A stretch of DNA of 38,050 nucleotides from an uncultured Erysipelotrichaceae bacterium (GCA_937893225.1 CALBJM010000174.1:1-38050); one strand, 5' to 3'. Numbered from the stretch's first letter, positions 15,083 through 23,281 are shown. Program-made: numbers and translations. Notes: generated by a model from the sequence alone, not told the origin.

Positions 15083-16048
15083 TTAATTGCCAATATCTAT
15101 TTCAAGAATATTGTCTATTTGTTGTATCCTATCTATAAACTTTTCTTGATGTGCAAGGAAAGGACAGGCTCGAAAAGTTACAGGTGTATAATCACCTGGG
15201 ACAATTGCCCCGTGCTCATAATCTACATCATTTAACCCTTCTAAACGTTTTTTATAGTCACATAAATTATAAACGTATGGCGCTCGACTTGAATCAATTA
15301 AGTCTTTATCAAATGTTGTAAATTTAGCAAAATGCTGCCTCATAATTACATTTAATTGATAGAGTTTGTCTCTATTTCTTAATAAAATTGACATGCAATC
15401 GTTAAAATCTTTCAACCAATTTCCTGCTTTATAAGAAAAGTCTGATTTACCAAATAACATACCCATATCATAATTTGGAATCAAAGCATGTGAAGTACCT
15501 ACTACATAATCATAAATAGAGTAGTCACGCGGCAATAGAAATAGTTCTTGAACAGCATCCAATACAGTAACAAACTGTTTATTGTTTTCTTTTAAAATTT
15601 GTTGCAACCATTCAATAATACAATTGTTTAAATAATGTGTATCACCAACGCTTAAAGCAATCATATAAATGAATACCTTTTTAAAAGGTTTGATTTCTTT
15701 TATAATGTCTATATCTTTACGAATCTCACCTCGACAAACAAAATGAATTAAATTCTTGCATTTCTTAAAATTATTTTTAACAGAATGATGTTCACTACCT
15801 GTAGTAATAACTAAAGTATCATCGTCAACATATTTATCAAACAATTTATTTATAATGTTTGTAGCACACGCATCCACTGATAATTCTTTATGCGTAAAGC
15901 TATTGAATGGAAGCATAGACAAAGTTCTATTTTTTTCTTCTTCAAAATTATCTTCAACAATTTGTTCAGAATCTCGTATGCTAGTCAATTTAGCAAGCTC
16001 TTCTTTTGAGTAGTCGAAACTATTCAACCAATTAGCAATTAATTGCAT
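15083..16048 (-). CDS. Class V aminotransferase-fold protein lacking the PLP lysine (copy A)
   Basis: The 321-aa protein follows the pattern of class V (cysteine desulfurase-like) PLP enzymes: a TxSEHHSV segment (residues 83-90), then VLDAVQELF, in which Asp164 and Gln167 match the residues that hold the PLP ring, then VGTSHALIP. In the family the residue after that His is the Schiff-base lysine; here it is Ala188. A conserved Arg-x-Cys (FRACPF) near the C-terminus matches the substrate-binding arginine region. It is the last gene of the radical SAM operon, overlapping the preceding paralogue by one base (TAATG). Since three copies share the change, it looks selected rather than accidental. 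It may bind PLP or a nucleotide without forming an aldimine, or serve as a scaffold. Confidence 0.65.
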   Translation of the reverse strand: MQLIANWLNSFDYSKEELAKLTSIRDSEQIVEDNFEEEKNRTLSMLPFNSFTHKELSVDACATNIINKLFDKYVDDDTLVITTGSEHHSVKNNFKKCKNLIHFVCRGEIRKDIDIIKEIKPFKKVFIYMIALSVGDTHYLNNCIIEWLQQILKENNKQFVTVLDAVQELFLLPRDYSIYDYVVGTSHALIPNYDMGMLFGKSDFSYKAGNWLKDFNDCMSILLRNRDKLYQLNVIMRQHFAKFTTFDKDLIDSSRAPYVYNLCDYKKRLEGLNDVDYEHGAIVPGDYTPVTFRACPFLAHQEKFIDRIQQIDNILEIDIGN

Positions 16049-16986
16049 TATAAATTCCCATCAACAATAAATTTTGTTGTTTGAAAAAGATTGTTAAAAT
16101 TGTTTTTATCTACAACAGACCAACAACCTCTAAACAGTACGCCAACATTATCAATATTATCTCTTACAGTGTCTTCTTCCTGCATTTGATTAAATTCACC
16201 ATTGTTAGTCTTAATAAAAAACAGATGACTAATGCCAAAATCAAAATGAAATTGGGTATTGCGAGTATTGCCAAATTCCATACTCATATAGGTGTTAAAT
16301 TGATAAAGATACTCTTTCCGCTTCAATAACCAATTCAGCATTGTAACAAAAGGTTGAGCAATTGCTAAATGTTTCCCAATTGAATTATCTTTTGATAGTA
16401 ATAATCCAACATTGTATTCTGGAATTAAAGCATGGGCTGTACCGATAACATAATCGAATTTATTATAATCACGATACAACAAAAACAATTCTTGAACTGC
16501 ATCAATAACTGTAATTACTTCTTTTCCTGACGCTTTCGCACGTTCAATGATTGATTCAAATTCTTGATCATATACAATATGACCTGTTGCACACATTGTA
16601 CCAATCATATAGACAAAAACACGTTTATATTTTTTGTCTACTGTAAACTGCTGCAATGTTTCTTTATCAAAAGCCTTAACAACATTTTTACATTTCTTTA
16701 GAATTTCTTGAACTTTTGGATGTTCGCTATTTGTTGTCAAAACTAAAGTTTCATCATCAACATATTTTGCAAACAATTTTTTAATTAAATCTGTTGCTGT
16801 AGTAGAAAATGTGAAATGATAATCATCATTAATTTGACAAGGTAAAAACTTTTTTAAAGTTTCGTCTACAGATACATAATCACGTTCAGACATCAGTTCT
16901 TTTGCATTATAACTCTTTAATGCTTCTTTATAATATGCAAATTCAGCACTGTTAAACGCTACTTTTTCTAGAATAGATTCAATCAT
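16048..16986 (-). CDS. Class V aminotransferase-fold protein lacking the PLP lysine (copy B)
   Basis: The 312-aa paralogue of the following gene has TTNSEHPKV (residues 84-92), VIDAVQELF with Asp162 and Gln165, and IGTAHALIP with Ala186 where the PLP lysine should be. The C-terminal arginine region reads FRGCWSV. The segment between the last two motifs is shorter than in the other two copies. Its start lies eight bases inside the last radical SAM gene and its stop overlaps the next start, so it is translationally coupled on both sides. Two adjacent, diverged copies suggest a heterodimer, since class V enzymes normally act as dimers; that is inference. Confidence 0.65.
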   Translation of the reverse strand: MIESILEKVAFNSAEFAYYKEALKSYNAKELMSERDYVSVDETLKKFLPCQINDDYHFTFSTTATDLIKKLFAKYVDDETLVLTTNSEHPKVQEILKKCKNVVKAFDKETLQQFTVDKKYKRVFVYMIGTMCATGHIVYDQEFESIIERAKASGKEVITVIDAVQELFLLYRDYNKFDYVIGTAHALIPEYNVGLLLSKDNSIGKHLAIAQPFVTMLNWLLKRKEYLYQFNTYMSMEFGNTRNTQFHFDFGISHLFFIKTNNGEFNQMQEEDTVRDNIDNVGVLFRGCWSVVDKNNFNNLFQTTKFIVDGNL

Positions 16987-17959
16987 TTAGCATTTCCTTA
17001 ATCATTTCTTTATCACAAACTGCACACTCTTCGCTATCTAAATAGATTTGATATTGTGAACTATGACCACATTTATTAACAACATTGTCGGCAATTTGTT
17101 TATCATAAAATTCTTGCTGTGTTTCCTTTACACGATGGGAACAGTGCATTTCACCTTCTTCAAATCTATACAAATAATCGCTGCGATATTTCATATTGAA
17201 CAATTTATCATACATAAATTCAGGTTCATTCATTCTAAATTTATATAGAAATTCAATAAATTTGTCACGTGTTGGAAAGAAGTTTGGAATAATTTGATTC
17301 GTTTCTTCTTTTGTATATTGTGACTTTTCATTACGGTCAATAGGGCAAGCAGGTTTCAAGAAAACAGCAGCCTGATATTTGTTAGCAATCTCCCATAAAT
17401 CTAAAGTACCTTCAAGATATTTATCAATAAAATCACCTGTTAGAATAGATGTGATATTGATTTTAATATCTTTATATGTATCACGCAGCTTTTGCATATT
17501 GTCGAGCCATGTTTGTTTCATTTTAGGTGTATGGAATCTTCCAATTGTATCATAGGATGTCAACACCCAAACTTTTGATATATCATTGAATTTCTTCAAC
17601 ACTTCATACATATCTTTTTGGTCGCCAATGGTTAAAGTTGCACATGTCCAGACTTCATTAATTTTACCGTCATTCAACAATTTAGCAGCAACATCCATCA
17701 TTTCCATAAATTTGGATTTGACTTCAGGATTAGCCAATTGTCCTTGATAAAATTCACCACCAATAAATGCTACTTTATTAAACTTTTTGCAAAAATCAGG
17801 TTCATTCATGCTGTCAATGATTTTATTCATTTGCCTGATTTTAATTTCATCTAAAGTTTTGATGTTATTTGTACTTAAATAACAAAAGACACATTTAGAA
17901 TTGCATTCAGTCCAAACTTCAAATTGGCATTCCTGTCTATTGTTCATTTCAGTATTCAT
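16979..17959 (-). CDS. Radical SAM enzyme, copy 4
   Basis: The 326-aa protein has the radical SAM cluster motif CNSKCVFC (Cys19, 23, 26) and a GGE motif (67-69) that contacts SAM. The C-terminal segment has Cys273, then CGHS at 297-300 and CAVCD at 312-316, probably ligands of a second iron-sulfur cluster or a zinc ion. Radical SAM enzymes cleave SAM to make a 5'-deoxyadenosyl radical that abstracts hydrogen from a substrate; extra C-terminal Cys sites are typical of peptide-modifying members. Substrate unknown. Its ATG overlaps the stop of copy 3 by four bases. Confidence 0.85.
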   Translation of the reverse strand: MNTEMNNRQECQFEVWTECNSKCVFCYLSTNNIKTLDEIKIRQMNKIIDSMNEPDFCKKFNKVAFIGGEFYQGQLANPEVKSKFMEMMDVAAKLLNDGKINEVWTCATLTIGDQKDMYEVLKKFNDISKVWVLTSYDTIGRFHTPKMKQTWLDNMQKLRDTYKDIKINITSILTGDFIDKYLEGTLDLWEIANKYQAAVFLKPACPIDRNEKSQYTKEETNQIIPNFFPTRDKFIEFLYKFRMNEPEFMYDKLFNMKYRSDYLYRFEEGEMHCSHRVKETQQEFYDKQIADNVVNKCGHSSQYQIYLDSEECAVCDKEMIKEMLND

Positions 17960-18888
17960 GAATTAATATCCGCTTCTAGTAATTCCAAATCACACAACAT
18001 ACAGTCATTACTATCAGAATAGCATTTATACAAAACAGAATGTCCGCATTCACTTAACTCTTCTTTACCATCAGATAAAGTTGGTTGTTGATCAAGGTGT
18101 TTTAATCCTTTAGATGTTCTGTCAAGGAACCCTGTATATTTAAAAGTTCCGGAATTTTTTGTACTATACAAAAAATTATAATACGTATCAAGACAATTTT
18201 CTCTTAAGTAATCGACAAACCAAAACAGATCTTCACGTTTAAAGAAAAAATCTGGGAGTTTATTTCCTGTCTGAACAGGGTGCGGGTACAACAATGACAA
18301 CACACAACCAGGAATTTCTTTTTCAACAAATTCGGCTACATTAAATTCACCTGATTTACATAAATTAATCAAATGTTGTGTAACAATCATCTGAACACCA
18401 ACACGATAGTTGTATCGGTCATGAAATTTGTTAATATTTTCTAAAGCAAGTTTTCTTCTTTCTTCAGAATGATATCTGTATTTCAAATCGTATGAAAAGT
18501 TAATATCAACCTTTTCAATACCTGCACGGTTTTTAATTTCATCAATTACACGAAAAAGAAACGTTGGATCATACAAGCCATTTGTAACGGATGAATATCG
18601 ACAGAATTCATTATCAACTTTTAACAGAATATTATCAATGATATCATTAATTAACAGCATGAATTCATCTTGCACTTCTTTATCTGTAATGAAATACAAT
18701 TCACCACCTAATAAAGAAATTCCGTATGAAAATTCATTTTGCCAATCAACATGCTTGATGTTTTCGCGAATCCTACGAATATTAGCAACCTGCTCTTTTT
18801 TCGTATAGTGATGATGGTCACGAATTAAACAGAAATCACAATGATTGCTGCAATTAGACCACATCGAATATTGCACCATTTTTCCCAT
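17956..18888 (-). CDS. Radical SAM enzyme, copy 3
   Basis: In this 310-aa protein the cluster motif is CSNHCDFC (Cys13, 17, 20), GGE is at 61-63, and the C-terminus carries CGHS (281-284), Cys289 and CMLCD (296-300). It shares the same C-terminal metal-site layout as copies 1 and 4, and the segment SYDLKYRYH with copy 2. The stop of copy 2 overlaps its ATG (TAATG). It likely acts in the cytoplasm and needs host electron donors (flavodoxin or ferredoxin), since none is encoded nearby. Confidence 0.85.
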   Translation of the reverse strand: MGKMVQYSMWSNCSNHCDFCLIRDHHHYTKKEQVANIRRIRENIKHVDWQNEFSYGISLLGGELYFITDKEVQDEFMLLINDIIDNILLKVDNEFCRYSSVTNGLYDPTFLFRVIDEIKNRAGIEKVDINFSYDLKYRYHSEERRKLALENINKFHDRYNYRVGVQMIVTQHLINLCKSGEFNVAEFVEKEIPGCVLSLLYPHPVQTGNKLPDFFFKREDLFWFVDYLRENCLDTYYNFLYSTKNSGTFKYTGFLDRTSKGLKHLDQQPTLSDGKEELSECGHSVLYKCYSDSNDCMLCDLELLEADINS

Positions 18889-19844
18889 TAAACACTACCT
18901 AAAAATGCATTAACATCTTCAACCATTGACTCTTTTGAATCACAATAACCATTCTCATATGTCACATTATACAAACCTAAAGTTGGACAAATGTATTGAG
19001 ATCGACGACCTTCTAATTTTCGCCACTGTCCTTTTAAATGACAATATAACGTATCAGAACGAATGCGCATTGATAAGAATTTTGTTAAATCAATCCAATG
19101 GTTATCAATTGCTGTATATTGAATAAAGTTTAAGAAATCTTCACGTTTTGGGAAGAAGTCTTTAACTTCCTTCTCACACTCTTTTTTATCATAAAAATAA
19201 AACCCTGAAGATGGTTCAATATAATCAATACGTGTGTTGTATTTTTCACAGAACTCTTCAATATTAAATGTTCCCTTCATTACAGCGTCAATAAATGCTT
19301 GCGTCACAATAATCTCTGTATGAATCATTGTGTTATAATCTTTTGACAATTCAACCATATTGGTTTGCCACAACTGTAATGCTTTTTCATTATGAAACCG
19401 ATACTTCAAATCATATGAAGTACACAACAATGTGATATCTAATAAATTTAATTCTTTTAAGTAGTCAAGAAACGGTCTCAACAATCTGTTCGAATCAAAA
19501 ATCAGATTAGTTGTAATATAAATACGGTCAAGCTTTCCGCGCTCTCGTTTGTCTTTTAAAATATCAAATAATTTGTAAAAAGCCTTTTTCACAGATTCAT
19601 CTTCAATCTGATTATCAAAAAACTCACCACCAATGAAACCAATTTCATTATAGAAATCAGATTCTTCCAAATCCAACAATCTTTCTTTAACAAAATTGAT
19701 TGATGAAATTTTCTTTTCATTTGATAACAATTTGTGACCACGATAAAAACAAAATTCACAATTATTATTGCAATCTTTCCATAAATTAAATTGTAGAAAA
19801 CGATGTTCACCACAATCTACTACATTTGTGTTTACTTTAGTCAT
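18888..19844 (-). CDS. Radical SAM enzyme, copy 2, divergent C-terminus
   Basis: The 318-aa protein has CNNNCEFC (Cys25, 29, 32) and GGE (72-74), with a 12-residue N-terminal extension containing an extra Cys11. Unlike the other three copies it lacks CGHS and the closing CxxC; it has Cys268, Cys286 and Cys301 instead. It therefore probably binds a different auxiliary metal site or none, and may be a specialised or partner subunit. Its ATG overlaps the preceding stop by four bases. Confidence 0.83.
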   Translation of the reverse strand: MTKVNTNVVDCGEHRFLQFNLWKDCNNNCEFCFYRGHKLLSNEKKISSINFVKERLLDLEESDFYNEIGFIGGEFFDNQIEDESVKKAFYKLFDILKDKRERGKLDRIYITTNLIFDSNRLLRPFLDYLKELNLLDITLLCTSYDLKYRFHNEKALQLWQTNMVELSKDYNTMIHTEIIVTQAFIDAVMKGTFNIEEFCEKYNTRIDYIEPSSGFYFYDKKECEKEVKDFFPKREDFLNFIQYTAIDNHWIDLTKFLSMRIRSDTLYCHLKGQWRKLEGRRSQYICPTLGLYNVTYENGYCDSKESMVEDVNAFLGSV

Positions 19845-20704
19845 AGATCAAAAACTCTCTTTAAATCACAAACAAAACATGCTTCATGGTCATCGCTATA
19901 TTTCTTAAAGTTTACAGAATGGCCACATTCTGAATCATCACAACTGCACAATTTTAAATTATCTGGATAGCAAGCATACAGATACCTTTTATGTCTCAAA
20001 TCCATATTATCTACGTATTGTCTGATATATTCAGGGTGCTGTTCATTAATCTTCCTTAAAGCTTCAAATATCGTTTCTCTATCAGCACACAACTCTTTAT
20101 TCAACACAATGTATGGAATTAGATTTGTATTAACATTAAACGATTCCATGAAATGAAAGATGTCAAACTTTTCATTGATAACACTTTCACAAAACTGTTT
20201 TGTTAAGATGATGTTAACAACAGTTCGAAGATTAGGAAAATCATCTTTTAACAACAATAGGTTTGACAATACTAATGAACGTGCCTGTTTCGTTTTAAAC
20301 CTTCCGGCAATATCAAAAGATGTTGTGAACTTTAATCTGTCAAACAGACTATTTGCATCGAACATTTTTAAAACAGGTTTCAACATTGTTGAATATGTTT
20401 GATCGTAAATCAAATTCGTATTCAAATACAGAATATCAATGTCGTCAGACAACATTTTTTCAATAATCTGTTCAAAAAAAGGAAGCATGAACCCGCGATC
20501 ACGATCAAATAGTTCACCGCCAACAACGAGTACATGACTTCCTTTTATATATTCATCTGAATTAAGAAACCTTAACACATTGTCAAGAATTTGTTCTTGT
20601 TCCTCTAATGAAAACAATCTTGGATTCTTCCGTTGAAAACAAAACTTACAATTGTTATTGCAATTATCCCAAAGAAGAAATTCCGTGATTGGTTTGATAT
20701 CCAT
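19841..20704 (-). CDS. Radical SAM enzyme, copy 1
   Basis: This 287-aa protein, the shortest of the four, has CNNNCKFC (Cys15, 19, 22), GGE (62-64), and a Cys-rich C-terminus: Cys245, CSC at 253-255, CGHS at 260-263 and CFVCD at 276-280. The four closing positions match copies 3 and 4. It overlaps the zinc-ribbon gene upstream (TAATG) and copy 2 downstream (ATGA). I considered the 7-deazaguanine enzyme QueE because of the QueC-like protein in the window, but the four-copy arrangement and C-terminal Cys site argue for another substrate. Confidence 0.85.
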   Translation of the reverse strand: MDIKPITEFLLWDNCNNNCKFCFQRKNPRLFSLEEQEQILDNVLRFLNSDEYIKGSHVLVVGGELFDRDRGFMLPFFEQIIEKMLSDDIDILYLNTNLIYDQTYSTMLKPVLKMFDANSLFDRLKFTTSFDIAGRFKTKQARSLVLSNLLLLKDDFPNLRTVVNIILTKQFCESVINEKFDIFHFMESFNVNTNLIPYIVLNKELCADRETIFEALRKINEQHPEYIRQYVDNMDLRHKRYLYACYPDNLKLCSCDDSECGHSVNFKKYSDDHEACFVCDLKRVFDL

Positions 20705-21342
20705 TAGATTGTATCCAAAAATAGTAAAAAGTCACTTAACCCATCAAAAGTTTCAAACTGTTTGCCTTTAGCTTCTGTCAAATATTCGACTTCAATTTTA
20801 GTATCTTTCGGATACTTTGAGCAAACCTTTGTTAAAACTTCTTTCTGTTTTGCATTATATCTTTTTGGAATGTATATGTCAAGGACTTTCATTACATATG
20901 TAACATTAATACAATGAATGACATTGCAGACTTCTTGACGATCAGATAAATTAATGGTTTTGTCTGTAACTAAATGCGAATACATTTCATCATGAGGTTC
21001 TTCGCAAGGCAATGCAACAGCTTCTTCAGTGATAATCCAACCATTGTTTGGCAATTCACCTTCAGATGCCACAGAAATATCTTCAAGATTCTGGCCTTCA
21101 ATACCTAACTGTTTTAAGTATGCATAAAGGTCTTGCAACTTTTCTAAAAGCTCATTTTCACCATTACGTGTATTGGCATAATCAAAAGCTTCTTGCGGAT
21201 CATCTTTATATTTAAACTGAACAGTATGTCCATTTTCTTTACATGTTTTGCAATAAACTACTTTATATTCATCGTTATATGTTAATTCACTTCCACAAAA
21301 AGGACAAAAGTTATTTCCCAATTTCAGATTAAACTTTTTCAT
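20704..21342 (-). CDS. Zinc-ribbon protein of the radical SAM operon (212 aa)
   Basis: The N-terminal 40 residues form a zinc ribbon: CPFC (13-16) and CKTC (31-34), followed by His39. A middle acidic helical region (residues 50-110, ENELLEKLQDLYAYLKQL) and a C-terminal mixed domain follow. I do not recognise the remainder. Its position between the putative substrate genes and the four radical SAM genes suggests an adaptor that recognises substrate or holds the complex together; that is inferred from context only. AGAGG precedes the ATG. Confidence 0.65.
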   Translation of the reverse strand: MKKFNLKLGNNFCPFCGSELTYNDEYKVVYCKTCKENGHTVQFKYKDDPQEAFDYANTRNGENELLEKLQDLYAYLKQLGIEGQNLEDISVASEGELPNNGWIITEEAVALPCEEPHDEMYSHLVTDKTINLSDRQEVCNVIHCINVTYVMKVLDIYIPKRYNAKQKEVLTKVCSKYPKDTKIEVEYLTEAKGKQFETFDGLSDFLLFLDTI

Positions 21343-21353
21343 AAAAACTACCT

Positions 21354-21914
21354 CTACTTTACAATCTTAAATGTATATATAGCTGGGTATGCACGAATAC
21401 GATTACGAATTGCGGTTACATACTCTTCAATAATTTTAGTGACAGGGTTTTCTCTTACGATATCATCAGACAGTTCAGATGCATTGTGTACACGCACAGA
21501 TTCGTTAGAAGGTATATAAACAACCCATTTATTGCCTGTATATATGCTAGTTGCGAAAAAAATATTGCTTTTAGCAAATTCTACAATATTTTCTAACAAA
21601 TAAAATATACCGTTAACAGTACATTTTGCATTCAAATTTAAACCTAATTTTGCAATAAATGCATTATAATCATTTGTTAAATTTGCAGCGGTTTGTTGCG
21701 GAACCGCATTGCCTGTCAATGAATAATTTGAAATAGGTACGTATTCTACCCTACCGCCAGAGCCTGGAGCAGTATATGTATGAGGTACCTTTACATTGAC
21801 AGAAAAACCTGCTTTAAAACAAGCGTCAATGTTGCCATAATTATTGATATTAGCACACATTGCTATCAACTTATTTAGCATTGTTGTTGTGATGTTGCTA
21901 TATGTAATATCCAT
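21354..21914 (-). CDS. Paralogue of the Ser/Cys-tailed protein, without the tail (186 aa)
   Basis: The protein aligns by eye with the upstream 218-aa product: ITYSNITTTMLNKLIAMCANI at the start, a middle with F-I-A-K-L-G ... TVNGIFYLLENI, then YTGNKWVVYIPSNESVRVHNASELSDDI. It ends in AIYTFKIVK, with no Ser/Cys tail. It is of unknown family; its composition and aromatic beta segments would suit a secreted or virion protein, but that is a guess. A good AGGTG site precedes the ATG. Having one tailed and one tailless copy side by side gives an internal comparison for the tail's role. Confidence 0.65.
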   Translation of the reverse strand: MDITYSNITTTMLNKLIAMCANINNYGNIDACFKAGFSVNVKVPHTYTAPGSGGRVEYVPISNYSLTGNAVPQQTAANLTNDYNAFIAKLGLNLNAKCTVNGIFYLLENIVEFAKSNIFFATSIYTGNKWVVYIPSNESVRVHNASELSDDIVRENPVTKIIEEYVTAIRNRIRAYPAIYTFKIVK

Positions 21915-21924
21915 ATTGCACCTA

Positions 21925-22581
21925 TTAAATCATCATATAGACAATGTATGAAGAAGATGAACTACAACAACTTGAACTGCTCGAACAACTGCAAGATGAA
22001 CTTGATGAAGATGATGAAGATGAACATGCATAATTAATCAATGTATTTACACTTTTAACACTTGTCACATTCTTCAAAGCTTCAGCTAAAGATGCCAGAT
22101 TATATTCGTTATGTGTTGTCGTAAAAATTACTTCATGGCGTTCAGGATCAGAATTGATTTCTTCTGACAATTTAGCAACACCTGAAACAGTAACTGCACC
22201 TGATTTATAAATACAACACTTGTTTCCCGATACATTATTTACAACAGTAAACACATGTCCACTAATGAAGGACGCTAAATAGTTAAAGAAATTCAAAACA
22301 CCTTTAGCATTAATCAAAGTACCTGCTTTTGAATATACACCATATGTTGACAAAAAGCTAGTCAATTCAGAACGAACAGTAGAAGAAGCAACTTGTGCAA
22401 CAGTACCATCAGAAACTACCATTGTGATAGAATGTTTACCGTTGTTAGCAAGAACGCGTGTATAACCATTTTTAACATCATCAGGAACAGATGACTTCAT
22501 GCCATCAATGTTTTCACAAACTGATGAAATATATGTTAAAGCATACTCAATTAGATCATTATACTTAATCAGCTTTTTCAT
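21925..22581 (-). CDS. Protein with a C-terminal Ser/Cys-only tail, putative radical SAM substrate
   Basis: Residues 1-180 form a domain paralogous to the next gene (shared GNKxxxY, INAKGVLNFFNYL, AKLSEEI). Residues 186-211 consist only of serine (21) and cysteine (5), patterned C, ten S, C, S, C, five S, CC, five S, then YIVYMMI. The serines use TCA, TCT, AGT, TCG and AGC, so the tract is not a simple triplet repeat and appears kept at the protein level. Tails of Ser and Cys are substrates for thioether or other crosslinking enzymes in RiPP pathways, and four radical SAM genes follow in the same operon. The ATG lies inside the upstream gene (17-base overlap). Confidence 0.75.
   Translation of the reverse strand: MKKLIKYNDLIEYALTYISSVCENIDGMKSSVPDDVKNGYTRVLANNGKHSITMVVSDGTVAQVASSTVRSELTSFLSTYGVYSKAGTLINAKGVLNFFNYLASFISGHVFTVVNNVSGNKCCIYKSGAVTVSGVAKLSEEINSDPERHEVIFTTTHNEYNLASLAEALKNVTSVKSVNTLINYACSSSSSSSSSSCSCSSSSSCCSSSSSYIVYMMI
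21949..22026 (-). repeat. Low-complexity tract encoding 21 Ser and 5 Cys
   Basis: The 78 bases encode residues 186-211 of the 218-aa protein. All codons are Ser or Cys, but at least five serine codons are mixed without a regular period. The complementary strand is therefore rich in GAA/GAT and opens a short acidic reading frame, which I rejected as a gene. Confidence 0.9.
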
Positions 22582-23230
22582 TTTCTACACCGTCTTCTTT
22601 CTGAAACTGTTTTAAGATTGGTCTTAAGAATTCATTCATCATTTCATTGCCAATACGATACTTACTCATAATAGAATTAAAGTATAAATTAGCATCTCGA
22701 ACCAATGAACATTCAGAAAAAGAACCATCTTTAACATCACATAAAATGCTGCTAATGGTAACCATATCTGTTGTCAAGAAGAGTGTATGGTAAAGGTTCG
22801 GCAACGGCCTGTATGAATCAAGCATAGTATATTCAACCTTGTTCAACGATCTACAAATTGACAGAAAATAAATAGCTACTTGCCGTGAAACTTTATTGAT
22901 GTCATCTTTCAGACGGCGTTTCAAATCAACCAATTCAACTGATTTATTAACATAAATATCTTCAGATTCAAAAAAGCTGGAATCAAATGTAAAATATGAC
23001 TTCAACAGACACAATACGTTTGTTAACAACTGAATGTTTTTTAATTCAGGATTATTCAGTGCTTCTTTCAAAACAAAAGCAATTGTGTCAAGACTTTTTC
23101 CTTTCAAATCAAGCTTAACATTCGAATTGTCTTCTAGAGTTTCTTCATATGCAAACAATTCATCTAATACTTTTTTGATATCTTCTTTATTTTCATTCTC
23201 AAAATGAACAACTGTATTTTGGTCAAACAT
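22565..23230 (-). CDS. First gene of the radical SAM operon, unknown (221 aa)
   Basis: Not recognised. The protein is mostly helical and acidic at the start (ENKEDIKKVLDELFAYEETL), with a central Leu-rich region and scattered Cys, ending in the charged KEDGVENEKAD. No transmembrane segment or metal motif is evident. It opens the minus-strand operon: a GTTCTTTAAT element lies 37 bases upstream, and the next gene starts within its last 17 bases. It may be a chaperone or leader-binding partner for the two paralogous products that follow; this is inferred from position only. Confidence 0.65.
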   Translation of the reverse strand: MFDQNTVVHFENENKEDIKKVLDELFAYEETLEDNSNVKLDLKGKSLDTIAFVLKEALNNPELKNIQLLTNVLCLLKSYFTFDSSFFESEDIYVNKSVELVDLKRRLKDDINKVSRQVAIYFLSICRSLNKVEYTMLDSYRPLPNLYHTLFLTTDMVTISSILCDVKDGSFSECSLVRDANLYFNSIMSKYRIGNEMMNEFLRPILKQFQKEDGVENEKAD

Positions 23231-23257
23231 CTTAAAAACCTTTAGTTAAAATAGCAA

Positions 23258-23267
23258 ATTAAAGAAC
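23258..23267 (-). promoter_or_regulatory. GTTCT-type candidate promoter of the radical SAM operon
   Basis: On the minus strand this reads GTTCTTTAAT, preceded by AAAAAT. It lies 37 bases from the ATG at 23230 and resembles TATGTTCTTAAAAT before the glycine-rich tail gene at 32814. The 51-base gap to the YopX-like gene holds no terminator, so transcription from upstream may also continue into the operon. Confidence 0.45.
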
Positions 23268-23281
23268 ATTTTTAACACTTG

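Noticed and set aside
16979..20704. The radical SAM genes as QueE of a preQ0 pathway
   Set aside because: Four diverged copies with an added C-terminal Cys site and no QueD or FolE nearby do not fit QueE, which is usually shorter and single-copy. This is not fully excluded for one of the copies.
21949..22026. Ser/Cys tract as a microsatellite or assembly artefact
   Set aside because: The serine codons are mixed (TCA, TCT, AGT, TCG, AGC) with no fixed period and the frame is kept to a normal stop, so slippage or misassembly is unlikely.
21944..22033. A 29-codon plus-strand frame starting MYEEDELQQL, very acidic, exactly opposite the Ser/Cys tract
   Set aside because: It lies antisense inside a well-supported operon gene, has no ribosome-binding site, and its composition is the automatic complement of Ser and Cys codons.
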